A stretch of DNA of 64,000 bases, from assembly GCF_040869045.1 (NCBI RefSeq), contig NC_090321.1:132113689-132177688 (forward strand). The letters run 5' to 3'. The position numbers and the translations under genes were made by a program. The DNA comes from Eurosta solidaginis. Taxonomy: Eukaryota; Arthropoda; Insecta; Diptera; Tephritidae. Of this stretch, positions 52,200 through 63,709 are shown in pieces (the stretch's first letter is position 1; each line of letters starts with the position of its first letter). The notes below the pieces were generated by a model, which was given only the letters and a program-made list of their open reading frames with translations, was not told the DNA's origin and searched no databases.

Positions 52200-53040
52200 A
52201 AGTTGCATGCAGACACTAGGCGGCCGATTTGTATGGTACGCAATCAGCTCATGAATCAAAAAAATCATTTAAAATGCTACGAGAAAACTAAAAAGCATGT
52301 AAGAAACATAAAGGATATATATGTAGTTCAAAAAAAGCAAATGAAACAATGTTTAGCCAGTGAATAAATATACACTTTTAGTTATGTAGATGATAGCATT
52401 TGTTTTACCAAAACAATGTTACTAAATGCATTGTTACTGAAATAAACTTTACTTTTTGTGTGTATTTCTATTTTATCGAATAACTATCTTCGTACCTAAG
52501 TAATTTTCTCCACACATGAGAAATCCATGAGGGAACAAAAAAAAGATAAAATGCTTTTCCTTGATAAAAGATGAGTTAAAGGCTGTGCGATAACATTACA
52601 AATAAAAAAAGCTAGAGTCCCCTTTTTTTACAAAATGTAAGGCAAAGAATAGCGATACTGTTTACTACAAATTTCAAATAATAAAGGTCAATGGTGACAA
52701 AACTCAGTTTTACCCAAATGAATGAATTCGGACACCCCCAAAATCATGAGTTACGGACAAAAACCGGTTTTTATTACCTTTGGACTCTTGCGAGCTTATA
52801 GTTTTGTTGGCTATAACCCGATTTTAAGTTTCTCTCCGGATTCAACGATATATTTATGCATGTATCATTTAGGAAAACAACACAACTGTGAAAACTTTCC
52901 CAATGAACAAATTTGTTTCCAGTTTGTTTAAGTTGCGTCTACTTTCGTGCTATCTGTATGTTCCAAATTATAAGAAGACTGTACCAACCCTGCATTTCAT
53001 CAAAACTGGTAGTTAATTATGTGTTCAATGGGTATTTATT
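52200..53040. other. AT-rich, no recognisable gene
   Basis: The 69-codon frame at 52722-52931 has a plain ATG start but no family features and lies in low-complexity surroundings. Confidence 0.45.
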
Positions 53041-53207
53041 TTCTTACACAGTCATCGACTAACTCTCGCGCCGATAAGACGTCTGTTTTTCGCATACGGA
53101 GCTCTCTTGATTAACTAGTTTGCCACCTCTCTTTTCAAGTGTGTTGAATTTTTCTTTATTTTGATTAAACACCCACACATAGTAGTGTTGATTACGTAAA
53201 CGTGAAC

Positions 53208-54276
53208 GTGAAAAATGGCCCCCAGGCCACGAAACCGCGAGGCCAACCGCTTCGCCCTCTCGATTCCGGGCCGAAAAAGAAACGCAAGCCTGAAATAAGT
53301 GCTCCTTTATTCTTTTCCCGTTTCTCCCAGAAACCAAAATTGAGGACCCAAAATTCGTGGTAATTGAATCTGCTGATTCATCTAAACCACTTTCATTTTA
53401 TTCATGTTTCGCAATACATGTGCCATTCAACAAATAAGTTCACTCCATATCCACTCTACGAGATGGAAAATTACTTCTAGAAAAACAGTGAGATCGCGGA
53501 AAAATTTCTAAAAGTGAAAAACCTTGGAAACATTTGTGCTATATCAGAAACGTTACATGAATCGCTAAATCACGTAAAAGGCAATATATATGCGCCATTC
53601 CTGAATAATGTTCCCGAAGATGAAATTATTAGTGAACTGAGCTCCCAAGGTGTCGTAGCTGCCTATAAATTCCAAAACACTATAGACGAAAATCCACGTC
53701 CCTCAGGAGTTCTATTGCTAACATTTAGTCTATATAATCTTCCAAGTAAAATTGATATTGCCTGGTGTACAGTGATGGTACGACAACACATACCTCTTCC
53801 CATGCGCTGTAAATCGTGTAAGCTTCTAGGGCATACAACAAAACATTGTAACCGCTCCCTACAACAACTACGAAGTCAATAATTCAATTACAAAGAAAAA
53901 TAACAAACACACTATCTACCATGAACTCGAAAATTTTGCAGAAAACACTCATAACCTAAATAACTATCCTAACTTCTCCTCTCCTATTGATCAAATTAAC
54001 ATATCCAACTGCTCAATAACAAAACCCACTCCCTCAATAGAAAGGAACACCACAGAGTACGACTTGCCGTTGTACCCCTCATCTTCTAATAACTCCTATA
54101 ATTGTAATATTCTCAACCTAAGTGACAAAAATTTCACCATAACTCAACACACTCTCACGGACACGTCCCACTCTTCACAATTCCAAACTCTTTACGATCC
54201 TCTTCCCTCTCTCCCTCGAGTAACTTCTGTTACTCCAACCGAAGTCACGTCAGATGGTGAAATGCGACATACCTAA
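53208..54276 (+). pseudogene. I-clade ORF1 (Gag-like) with zinc knuckle
   Basis: Frame pieces include KFVVIESADSSKPLSFYSCF, then KVKNLGNICAISETLHESLN, GNIYAPFLNNVPEDEIISEL, RPSGVLLLTFSLYNLPSKID and MRCKSCKLLGHTTKHCNRS, whose C-x2-C-x4-H-x4-C is a CCHC knuckle. The protein would coat element RNA. After a frame change at about 53880 an Asn/Ser/Thr-rich tail continues to a stop at 54274-54276. At least three frame changes are needed. Confidence 0.75.
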
Positions 54277-54309
54277 ACCAAAAACTCTCTCATACATATA
54301 TTAAAAGTA

Positions 54310-54311
54310 AT

Positions 54312-54410
<99 letters not shown>

Positions 54411-54432
54411 TATATATATATATATATCTATA
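54310..54432. repeat. Compound microsatellite (AC)n(TA)n between LINE ORFs
   Basis: About 12 AC units (54319-54345) followed by about 35 TA units to 54432. This lies in the ORF1-ORF2 spacer; the expansion is not a family feature. Confidence 0.95.
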
Positions 54433-54466
54433 TATTTCACATTTGCTTCCCACTATTTTTTAATGA

Positions 54467-55790
54467 TGTTTAAAGTTGTTCAATGGAATATGAGTGGCTA
54501 TACAAATAATTACCATGAGCTTGAATTGCTCATCAAAGAGAAAAATTCAGATGTAATTTGCATCCAAGAGATCCATTTTGCTGTAACATGCAGCGCTAAT
54601 TATGTTTTCCCAACCAGTACCTTGGCTATTTTTTAAATCTTAGCAATATCCAAACGAATAAACAGGGTGTCGGAATACTCATTAAAAGAGCTATTCCACA
54701 CAAAACAGTAAACTTAAATTCCTCACTATCCACAATAGCTTTAAAAGTAAAAAGTAACTTCGCACTTTGCATTGCAAATACGTATATTCCCCCATCTCCC
54801 AAATATATATATTCCCCCAATCTCCTCCATCCCAAATGTTCCACGAAAGTGAACTTAAGTACTGCAACTCCCTGAACCTCTCTTGTGGGCAGGCGATTTC
54901 AACGCCTGGAACCGACTTTGGGGATCCCGCAACTCAAACAAAAGAGGACTTATAATTGAAACTTCATCTCAAATCAAACTTAACCATACTCAATAACGGC
55001 TCGCCAACCCACATCTCAACACAGTCATCCTTAACCAACGTTGACATGACCTTTTCATCTCTCCAAATTTCCCCTAAAATAGACTGCAACATCTTTCCCG
55101 ATCTATACGGAAGTGACCACTTCCCTATTTTAATTACTATTCAAACCAACGTTAACTCAATACAATATAACCGCTTTCCTAAATTCAAACTTCACTTGGC
55201 GAATTGGGAGAAGTTCCAAACAGAAATTTTAATCAATTTACCAGATTTCCCAGCAAATAACATTAATCAAGACACCTCCGTAATTACAAAGACAATACGC
55301 TCTGCGGCAAATAAGTCGATTCCTCAAACGAAGCCAAAGTCCGCAAATAACTCACCTATCTGGTGGAACAAAGACCTTCAACAACTTCGTACCCACAAAT
55401 GTGAACTTTGGAAAATTTTCAAACTAGCTATGTCTTATGAAAATCCCATGTCTTATAAAAAGCAAATGCGATGTTCAAAAAAGCGGTTAAAGAAGCCCAG
55501 AGGAAGAGCTTTGAAATGTTCACCTCAAAAATCTCACCATCTTCTACCCCAAAAAAGATATGGTCCGATGTGAAACAGCTAACTGGTATACCTCGTACTC
55601 CTATAACAGCTATTCAATCCAACAATAAGCTGCTGACGAACTCCGAAGATATCGCAGCCACATTCGCCGATTTTTGGTTTAATCTTTCAAATGACAGTAA
55701 TGAATACATATCTGAAAAAGAGCACTGGCTTGTTACGACATATAACCCGACAAACCTTTCGCGATCAGCCCAATAAGTCGAAGACAAAAT
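54467..55790 (+). pseudogene. I-clade ORF2 endonuclease and linker
   Basis: [20 protein letters not shown] and [15 protein letters not shown] (N-x-x-G and Q-E boxes), WAGDFNAWNRLWG-like bases near 54890 (G-D-F-N), DLYGSDHFPILITIQ (S-D-H box) in frame 54956-55573, then SPIWWNKDLQQLRTHKCELW. The segment 55471-55776 continues the linker (FKKAVKEAQRKSFEMFTSKI). The endonuclease is split over at least four frames. Confidence 0.82.
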
Positions 55791-55799
55791 AACCTTTTG

Positions 55800-56880
55800 C
55801 GAGTTAGAAACGGCACTCAATCATGCTAATCATATGCTTTCCTACTTACCAACAATAGCCAAACAAAGGCTTCTTTCTCTCTACAACTCAATTTTCTCCA
55901 AAAGTACATACCGCCATGTCTGACGCACAGCAATAGTTATTCCAATTATCAAACCAAGTAAACCCACTAATTTGACCACAGGCCCATTTCTTTACTATCA
56001 TGCCTAAGCAAAATTTTCGAAAAAATTTTTGCTAAACGGCTGATCTGGTTTGTTACAAAAAATAATCTAATCAAACATAATCAAACCGCCTTCAAAAATA
56101 ACCATAACACAATTGAATCACTTATTCAACTTCAGCACTACGTCTCTGATTCTCTTTCCACTAAAACCCATGTTACAATCCTGGCTACCGATTTCGAGAA
56201 AGCCTTCGATCGCGTGGGAGTGCACGCAGTTTTAAGTCAACTTGATTCATGGAAGGTTGGTCCTAAAGCTTTTAATATAGTAAAAGCTTTCATGACACAC
56301 CGACAGTTTCGAGTGCGCATCAATAATGTTCATTCAGATACACGTCATCTGAATAATGGTATACCTCAGGGCTCTCCGTTATCCGTAATACTTTTTATCA
56401 TCGCCTTCGACAAAATCACCGATATTTGTCTTAATATCAAAAGCATAAAACTCACGCTATATGCCGATGATGCCATTGTTTATACCAATATGAAGGATCC
56501 ACAAAAGGTCACCGAGACATTCCATGAAGTACTGTCAGAGTTTAAAAAGTGGGGTTTAAAATCAGGAGCCTCAATCTCCATACCCAAATGTAAACTACTA
56601 CATATTTGTAAAAAGGTTAGATGTTATAATCCACAATTAGTCTTTGATAATACCGTAATTGAATCAGTCAATAACATAAAAATCTTAGGTATATGGTTCG
56701 ACAATAAGTTTACCTTTAAATATCAATGTACTAAGCTTAGAAAAAACCTTTCAAAGAGACTAAACATTATTAAATACATATGTAGTAAAAGGTCATTTAT
56801 ACACTCCAATACTCTCGTCAACATCACAACAGCCTTAATGCTCTCCAAGATCGACTATTTATACAGACGGTTCCAAAGCA
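55800..56880 (+). pseudogene. I-clade ORF2 reverse transcriptase
   Basis: The fingers are broken, with pieces such as PISLLSCLSKIFEKIFAKRL. From 56170 the frame reads LATDFEKAFDRVGVHAVLSQ, NNGIPQGSPLSVILFIIAFD, KLTLYADDAIVYTNMKD with an intact YADD, and IKILGIWFDNKFTFKYQ. The intact catalytic box contrasts with the other LINEs in the window. The frame runs on to about 56969 with a change of register near the end. Confidence 0.88.
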
Positions 56881-56929
56881 ACAAACACTGCCTTCGCGGC
56901 TACCTCTTCGAATGGAAGTATTATAACAG

Positions 56930-57562
56930 GAGGTGTTCTATCACCCCACTCGTCCGTATTTACTGCTGAAGCTTTTGCAATCTGCAAAGCTTTGGAGCAC
57001 GCAATCAATCAAAAAGGAAAATTCGTTATTTGCTCGGACAGCCTCTCTTGCTTGAACGCAGTTAAAAACATACGAAACAGTACAGCTATCATTCGAAGAA
57101 TCCTTGACTTTTGTATTAAATATTAGCAAAAAATCGCTTTGATATAGGTTAGTGGCAATGAGCACACAGATAACGGAGCGAAATATTTCGAATTAGCGTC
57201 AACCTTTCAACACGAACCTCATGACCAAAACGATCTCAATAAAATGTTACGGCAATATGCTCACGAAAAGTCTTACAGAATGGAAAAATTTTGAACACAG
57301 ATATGCCAACCTCAACCCCGATCAAAATAAAGTTATCTACCCTAGCAACATCACTCGCCTGCAATCAACCATCTTCACACGCCTAAGAATCGGATATACC
57401 CAAATAACACATCAATACATTCTCACCGGAATGGCACCACCTAGGTGTCCTGTCTGCGGCAACAGCTTGTCCATCGACCACATTTTCAACAGTTGTTTGG
57501 CTTTAGAGAGTATTAGAAACAAACACCTCATCACTGGCCAGTATCTAAAATTATTATATTAA
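56930..57562 (+). pseudogene. I-clade RNase H and C-terminal zinc region
   Basis: SVFTAEAFAICKALEHAINQ and ICSDSLSCLNAVKNIRNST give the E and D of RNase H, and SGNEHTDNGAKYF near 57150 its last block. The frame 57221-57562 ends with THQYILTGMAPPRCPVCGNS and SIDHIFNSCLALESIRNK, the C-terminal C-x2-C-H-C motif. A stop at about 57123 and frameshifts break it. Confidence 0.8.
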
Positions 57563-58230
57563 ACTTAGGAACAACGCTTCGGAAAATAAAACGGCCTTAA
57601 CAGCCCACTGTAAGGATACGGGCCACTATCCCGATTTCCAAAATGTTACTATATTGGACATAGAGAAACAATATAATAAGCGCTTCACCATGGAAATGGT
57701 CCACATTATGAACACGCCTAATGATAAGAGAATTAATTTTAAAAGTGACACAGACCAATGCGCATATGGATATCGAAATTTATTGCTTAAGCAACAACAC
57801 AAAATGCAAGTCTCACGGCGCACATGAAAGAAAGCAGCGTACAGAAATCATTCCGCTAGCAGCATATTTAGGATCAACAAATCATAATGTTGGATGACGA
57901 CATATTCTTTGTTCTATTGTTTGTATCCCTATATATTTGTATGTGCATATTTTTGTTTACACTTACTGTACTTAAAAATTGTATACATTTTTGATGTTTA
58001 TTTTACTTTTGTTTTCCGAACATATGATCAGTCGATCAAGAATAACCACATGTGTAAGTTGTGTCTCGTTTATATGTATACCTAGTTGCATAACGTAAAT
58101 TTTAATGACCATGTATCTGAAATGAATGTCCTCTTTTTATACATTTGTGTTTACTTACAGTCCAGAAGATGGCTTCAGACTGAAGCCTAAATATTGACAA
58201 ATTAAAAAACCAATGAAATTTTAAACATTG
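57563..58230. other. I-clade LINE 3' region
   Basis: The first part retains coding traces (WKCSTL.., TPNDKRINFKSDTDQ near 57720); the rest is AT-rich 3' UTR ending with the hairpin at 58173-58190 and aaaccaatgaaattttaaac. The exact end is uncertain. Confidence 0.6.
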
Positions 58231-58690
58231 TGTTTTATTTAACCACGGCCTTAAGTTCATTATTATTAACATAACATAAACGAACAAGGCTATAAAAATT
58301 ACCATAAAATTATTAAGTACACCATCTTATGATAATATTTTAAGGATATATAATTTTCTTGTAGAATGTGATTTGCAGAATAGAATATAGTTTTTCATCT
58401 TTAAGTATTTAAATTCGGAGCCGTTGCTTGTGCTCCTATACATAATTAGGTTAGATATTTTTATATTTTTCCTAATAAACAATAATAATAATAATATTTC
58501 CTTATACATAAATGTTAAAAACTTAGTTACTAAGATTTTAAAGCAAACAAAAAAATAGATAAAAAAGGGAATTATGTGTACGTACAGAAAGTATGTATGT
58601 ATATACAATTTGGTTTTTATATTACTTCCTTTAAATGAGTTTCGTTTTACGTTTTTCAGTCAATTTCCATAAAAAATTGGAGATTTGCAA
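58231..58690. other. AT-rich sequence, no gene
   Basis: Stop-rich in all frames; the 93-codon minus frame at 58327-58608 is low-complexity. Confidence 0.5.
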
Positions 58691-58701
58691 TCCATTTTAG
58701 A

Positions 58702-59560
58702 GTAACTTCCCCGAGAGCTAGGGTCTTTAAACTTGGAGCACACATCGGAACCCGGTAAAAATTTATCATGAGGGGAAAAACTTTGCTAGATGGTCCAGGG
58801 ATTGTGAAAATTCTAAAAAATGCCCGAACTTGGAGAGTTTGCTTTCGAGTTATAAGGAACTTCCCGATAACTCGGATAACTCAACTTTTAAAGAAGATTT
58901 GAGCTTTATTAGGTTGTCATGCTTAGGATAAAAGAGTTTTCTAGATGGGACCGGGATCGAGATATTTAGGTAGTGCACTTACAAAATTTGTAATCTTGCG
59001 CCCGCTATTTGTTTAACTTCTCGTAGAGCTAGAGTCTTGTAACTAAAAACATACTTCAGAACCCGATGACAATGCAACACGAGGGAAAACATTTCTTCGT
59101 AGTCCGGGGATCGTGAAAATTAAAAAAATCTTCCTAGCTTGGAAATTTTGCATTCGAGTTTCAAGGATTTTCCCGATAACACAGTGATCTGATACTTTGA
59201 AGGACTTCTTTAGAAAGTCTATTTACAACATGTGGAATCTTGCGACCGCTATTTGATTAACTTCCCGTAGAGCTAGATTATGAAAACTGCGAATAAACTT
59301 GACTAATTGACTATGCAACATCAGAGAAAGAAATGTTGGCTAGGTGGTCGAAGGATCGTGAAAATTAAAAAAAATTGTCCGAACTTGGAAATTTTGCTTT
59401 CGAGTCTTAAGAATTTCCCAATAACCCAGACACCTGACGCTTTGAAGGAAGCTTCGGGTTTTATCAAGTTGGATAAATGATTTTATTTAGGATAAGAGTT
59501 TTCTAGATGGGACAGGGATCGAGATATTAAGAGGTATTAAAAAGTCCATCTAGAATTTTG
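58702..59560. repeat. Three degenerate tandem units of about 310 bp
   Basis: The block cttcccgtagagctagagtc recurs at about 58706, 59017 and 59261; each is followed by aacccgRtRacaatgcaac-type, gtccRgggatcgtgaaaatt and gataacncRgt blocks. The second unit lacks about 70 bases including ttttctagatgggac, which is present in units 1 and 3. Divergence is high, and relatives lie at 5326-5560. Confidence 0.75.
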
Positions 59561-59654
59561 GAATATTATAATCCAGTTTTAAGTAACTACTCACTGACCT
59601 ACAAACATGAAACATTACACATATTTCAGGTCATTTTGACAATGCAACAAAGGG

Positions 59655-60060
59655 AGCAAATAAAAAGAAGATAAAGTATTTTTGAGTACTTCCTTTATAC
59701 CAATGGTTCAAAAGAAACGAACAAAGTCTCATTTAACAGTCATAATTTTGTTGAACTTTCATATTTAAATTTTAATACAACCACTGTAAAAATTTTTATG
59801 AGAAACAAAAATATAAAGGTTGACTGCAATAAATAGGTTTTAGATATATGTAAGCTTCAGCTGAGTCCGGCAACGTGTGCTTCACCTTTATATTTTTAAT
59901 CCTCATAAAAATTTGTACGGTGGTTATGTTAAAATTTGAATACCAAAGTTCAACAAGATGATGTCTATGTTTAAAGAGACATTTTTCGTTTTATTTGGAC
60001 CATTGATTAAAGGAAGTACTTAAAAATTTGTTATCTCGTTTTATATTATTTATTTTTGCT
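59655..60060. repeat. Inverted repeat with 166-177-bp arms
   Basis: 59655-59820 and 59884-60060 are inverted copies at roughly 80% identity by eye, sharing gtacttcctttat, ttgttgaactttc and aatttttatgag blocks. The 63-bp loop contains agcttcagctgag. A single arm is present at 5745-5893. Confidence 0.8.
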
Positions 60061-60745
60061 TTGGAAACGACAACCAACACAAAAGAATAAAACTATACAA
60101 ATTTCAACAATGTTAAATTAGAGCATAACAAATTTATATATTTATGTGGTAATAATTAATAATCGCCTAAGTCCCATGAAATAGGGTAGGACTTAGACGA
60201 GATTAAGAGAAGGCGAGAGGTGCACATGATCGACCAAGCGGGAAAGGCGTTGGTTCAAGAGCGGGGCTGTGAAGTGTCGAAGATTATGTGTAGGTCCTAC
60301 AACCTCAGACTAACAAAGTGTCTTCTATCATTAAAAAGAGAGAACTGTAGACCCTAGAGCCCATATTCTCAAAAGCCAATTGAAACTTTTGATGTCCTTG
60401 TTGTAAATTTCATGATTTTGTTGTGAACACACTCCATATTCTGAGCATAAATACTGTGGATCGCATAGACAGTGTCGGTTAGGCTTTTTCAAGTGCAGCC
60501 GTCAACCACCTTTTCAAAAACATGTTCCGCGGGATTATTTAGGACATTTTGTAAATATTGATAGAAGAAAATTTTTAAAATTTTGGAACCTCTCCCGAAA
60601 TTGTTTGGTGTGTTTTAGCAGGCGACTTCTGTTGTGAAATATTATCAAGCTTATAACCTTGATAATAAAACGAAAAATGTTTCACGCTTTCTTTCAACAA
60701 AAAAGTTTTTATTCAATTGATAGTTTCATTATATAATAGATTTAA
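60061..60745. other. No recognisable gene
   Basis: A moderately GC region at about 60180-60360 with gtcctaccctatttcatggg-type inverted words, then AT-rich sequence. No family recognised. Confidence 0.45.
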
Positions 60746-60747
60746 GT

Positions 60748-63237
60748 TGTTGTTGTAGCAGTGCTTCGCCCCATCCAATAGGTGCAACCAATCACAAATT
60801 GTCATTAATGTCCTCTAACGAGAGTTCAACGAAACTCGATATTTCAACATACATCGATACATACTCGATATTTCAATATACATTTTGTGTGTCCGGGTTG
60901 ATTCTGAATAGGTAAGAGTTTAACCTGTTAAAGTATCCAGATCGAAGTTGAGCTAGAGTGACGCGCGTTTCCCTCGAAAGAGTGTGTTCCTCTTCTGCTA
61001 GTTCTAGGTATTTTTCTTTAAGTACTGGATTCGCCGGACAATTTCCGGCATAGAGGTCAGACGCCTGTTTGTGGATATCACTGACGACCTGCTTGTACTT
61101 TTTTGCTTCATACAGTTGAGTTCTCTGGTGCCGTATTTCCTCATAATGATTACGGAGATGACCCCTTAAGCCCCTGGGAGGTGTAGGCTCATCAATCAAA
61201 TGTCTGTTGGGACGCCCAGGTTTTTAGGTATTCAACATAAACTGTTTGTTTAGTATTTCATTTCTCTCTCTAATGGGGAGTTTTCTCGCCTCATTGTGTA
61301 GGTGGTGTTCTGGGCACATAAGAAGACAGCCCGAAGCGGTTCTGAGGGCAGTATTTTAGCAGGCTTCCAGTAAGTAACCTTGGTGACCATATCGGGGACG
61401 CGTAGCATACAATCGTCCGGCCAATTGCATTGTAAGTAGTAATGAGTGTTTCTTTGTCTTTACCTCGAGTGCTGCCGGCAAGAGATTTGAGGATTTTATT
61501 ACGGCTCTGGATTTTCGGTACAATTGCGGTTGCATGCTCTCCAAAATATAGATCCTGATCGAACCTCACACCCAAGATATTTTAGGGCGTAAGACAGTCG
61601 CTAGCGTGATGACATCGACGTGGATGTTCAATATGGTCGACATTTGGCGCGTCCATGTTGTAAATAAGGTCGCCGATGATTTGGTCGGTGACAATGTCAG
61701 GTTTCGCGAGGCGAAGAAACTGGAGAAATCAGGGAGATATCTGTTCATTTTGTTACAAAACTCATCGGTATGTGGACCTGGGCCTGTGGCCATTATTGTG
61801 CAATCATCGGCGTAGGAAACGATAGTGACTTCTTCTGGTGGTGAAGGTAGCTTTGATATGTAGAAGTTAAACAGAAGTGGGGATAGGACACCAGCCTATG
61901 GCACCCCATGTTTAATTCTTCTTGGTTTGCATGTTATGTTCCTGAATTGCACCGATACTTGACGACTATACAGATAATTTGCGGTCCACCTGTCGAGACT
62001 TGGGGAAGGGGGTTACCCTTCCAGATGTTGCAGTAACGTGCCGTGGTTAACCGTATGAGAAGCTTTTGATTTTGCCCAGGTCTAACGTCCTGTCCTATGG
62101 TGTTAATGGCGGTTAGCGTGGTGGTGGTGCTATGTAACTTTCGGAAATGCTGATGATTGGCAAGACGCAAATTTGCATTGAAATAGGGAAGCAGAATGGC
62201 TTCAAGTTTCATGGCTACTGGCGACAGGAGAGATATCGGACGATAATAGTCTCCTATGCTAGCTGGATTCCCAGGCCCGGCGAAACCACCCTTGCCATTT
62301 TTCATTTTTTGGGGATGACAAAGGTGGATAGCGACAAGTTGAAGACATACGCTAGATAGTTAAATCCCTCTTTGCCTAGGTTTTTAAGCATCGGCATGGC
62401 TATGCCTTCTGTGCCTACTGCTTTAGATGGTTTAGCATGAACGATGGCATCTTCAACCTCTTTGGCGGTGATGGTAATTGGGTACGCGCTGTATTTATGC
62501 TTGTGTGCGCGTCTGTTGGCCCGCCGTCAGACTTTGTCAACCGTAGAATGCATTACATATTGTCGGCAAAAACTGCTCGCGAATTCTTTCGCATCCGATA
62601 GCACTTAATCGCCAAAGGCGATGGAAATTTTGCCATTACTCCTCCCATTTCGCCCGCTTGTGTTCATCAACAAACAATCTAATGCGTTGGTTTATATCCC
62701 TTATTTTGGGGTCGCCGGGGTCGTGCTGTCTTATAAGGTCATGTCCTCTCGCTAGAGTTGCGGCCTGCGCCGGAAAATGTGACCGGATTTCCGGAATTCT
62801 TCCGGCGGGAATAAAACGAGCCGAAGCGGATTCGATGACCTTGCGGAGAGCACGCTCCCCTTGACGGGTATCAGTCGGGATAGGGAGGGCAGCAAAGCGA
62901 TTGTCTCTGTATAAGATTTGTAATCATTCCACTTTCCTTTCTTAAAATTGATGAAAGTGCGTTTTTCAGTGGTGCTGAAGTCGGCAGATCGCTCGAGCGA
63001 AAGCAGTATGGGTAGGTGGTCAGATGCCAATGTTACAATCGGTTGCCAGTTGACGCAGTATACTAGTCCTGCGCTCACGATGGATAGATCTGGCGACTGT
63101 GACAGCTTCCTACCATACGAGTGGGGCATTTCCGTTTATTGTGCAGACCGTCATTTCTTCTATTTGGTCCGCAAACATCTCACGCCCTGCCTGTAGGTTA
63201 GAATGCCATAGATCGTGGTGGGTATATCCAATATAGA
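60748..63237 (-). mobile_element. Jockey-type LINE, minus strand, cut by an errantivirus insertion
   Basis: Read on the minus strand: endonuclease end and RT start (63129-62752: SPDLSIVSAGLVYCVNWQPI, TLASDHLPILLSLERSAD with the S-D-H box, FINFKKGKWNDYKSYTE), RT (62305-61934: PISLLSPVAMKLEAILLPYF), a region with the expected DD box degraded, RT thumb (61793-61291: SRNLTLSPTKSSATLF, FDQDLYFGEHATAIV) and a C-terminus (61199-60873: LAQLRSGYFNRLNSYLFRIN). It ends in a CTACAACAACAAC tail near 60750. At 63237 the LINE is interrupted inside its endonuclease by an LTR. Confidence 0.85.
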
Positions 63238-63701
63238 AATTAATAAATTTATATTTATATAATATAACATACAGTTCCTCTTTTGGGAACGGTCAAGAAA
63301 TTAAAGTTTCGGTGAACCAACTCGTTCACCGGTAAAAATAAAACACTGATATCAATTTAATTCACGAGTATAAAATTTATTGTGCGCTCATCGCACTTCC
63401 AACACTAACTGATTTTAATCATCATTTCTTCTTACCACCTAACTTGTTAACCTAAGCTAATTTGCTAACGTTGCAATTCCCACCACTTGCCGGTATTTCG
63501 CAATCGTTGGGTTGCGCGTGTTGATCAATATGCTTGCATTGCAATTCCCAAGCATTGGATATTGTTATTGATCGCTTGCGCGTGTGTCGTGTCAGCGAAA
63601 GTTCTTCTGTGAATTTTAATTGGAGCAATGGAGTCACGTGTACTGCAATGTGATCACAGGGTGCGTTATTGGGAAGTATAGTGGTATAAGGCAACGTAAC
63701 T
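63238..63701 (-). repeat. 3' LTR of an errantivirus-type element
   Basis: On the minus strand it starts AGTTACGTTGCCTTATACC directly after the purine tract AACGGGGAGG (63702-63711) and ends near TTTATTAATT at 63238, the AGTTA...AATT pattern of errantivirus LTRs. The likely target bases taga lie at 63234-63237; the partner is outside the window. Confidence 0.78.
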
Positions 63702-63709
63702 CCTCCCCG

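Larger units (their letters stand above)
53040..58230 (+). mobile_element. I-clade LINE (I-factor-like), near full length but decayed
   Basis: ORF1, endonuclease, RT, RNase H and a C-terminal zinc region lie in order on the plus strand. The presence of RNase H after RT and a CCHC-type ORF1 fits the I clade. The 3' UTR carries a perfect 8-bp hairpin GGCTTCAGACTGAAGCC at about 58173-58190, close to the presumed 3' end near 58230. Frameshifts occur throughout. Confidence 0.8.

Noticed and set aside
53059..53337. 92-codon minus-strand frame as a gene
   Set aside because: It is antisense to the 5' region and ORF1 start of the I-clade LINE, whose plus-strand frames are recognisable.
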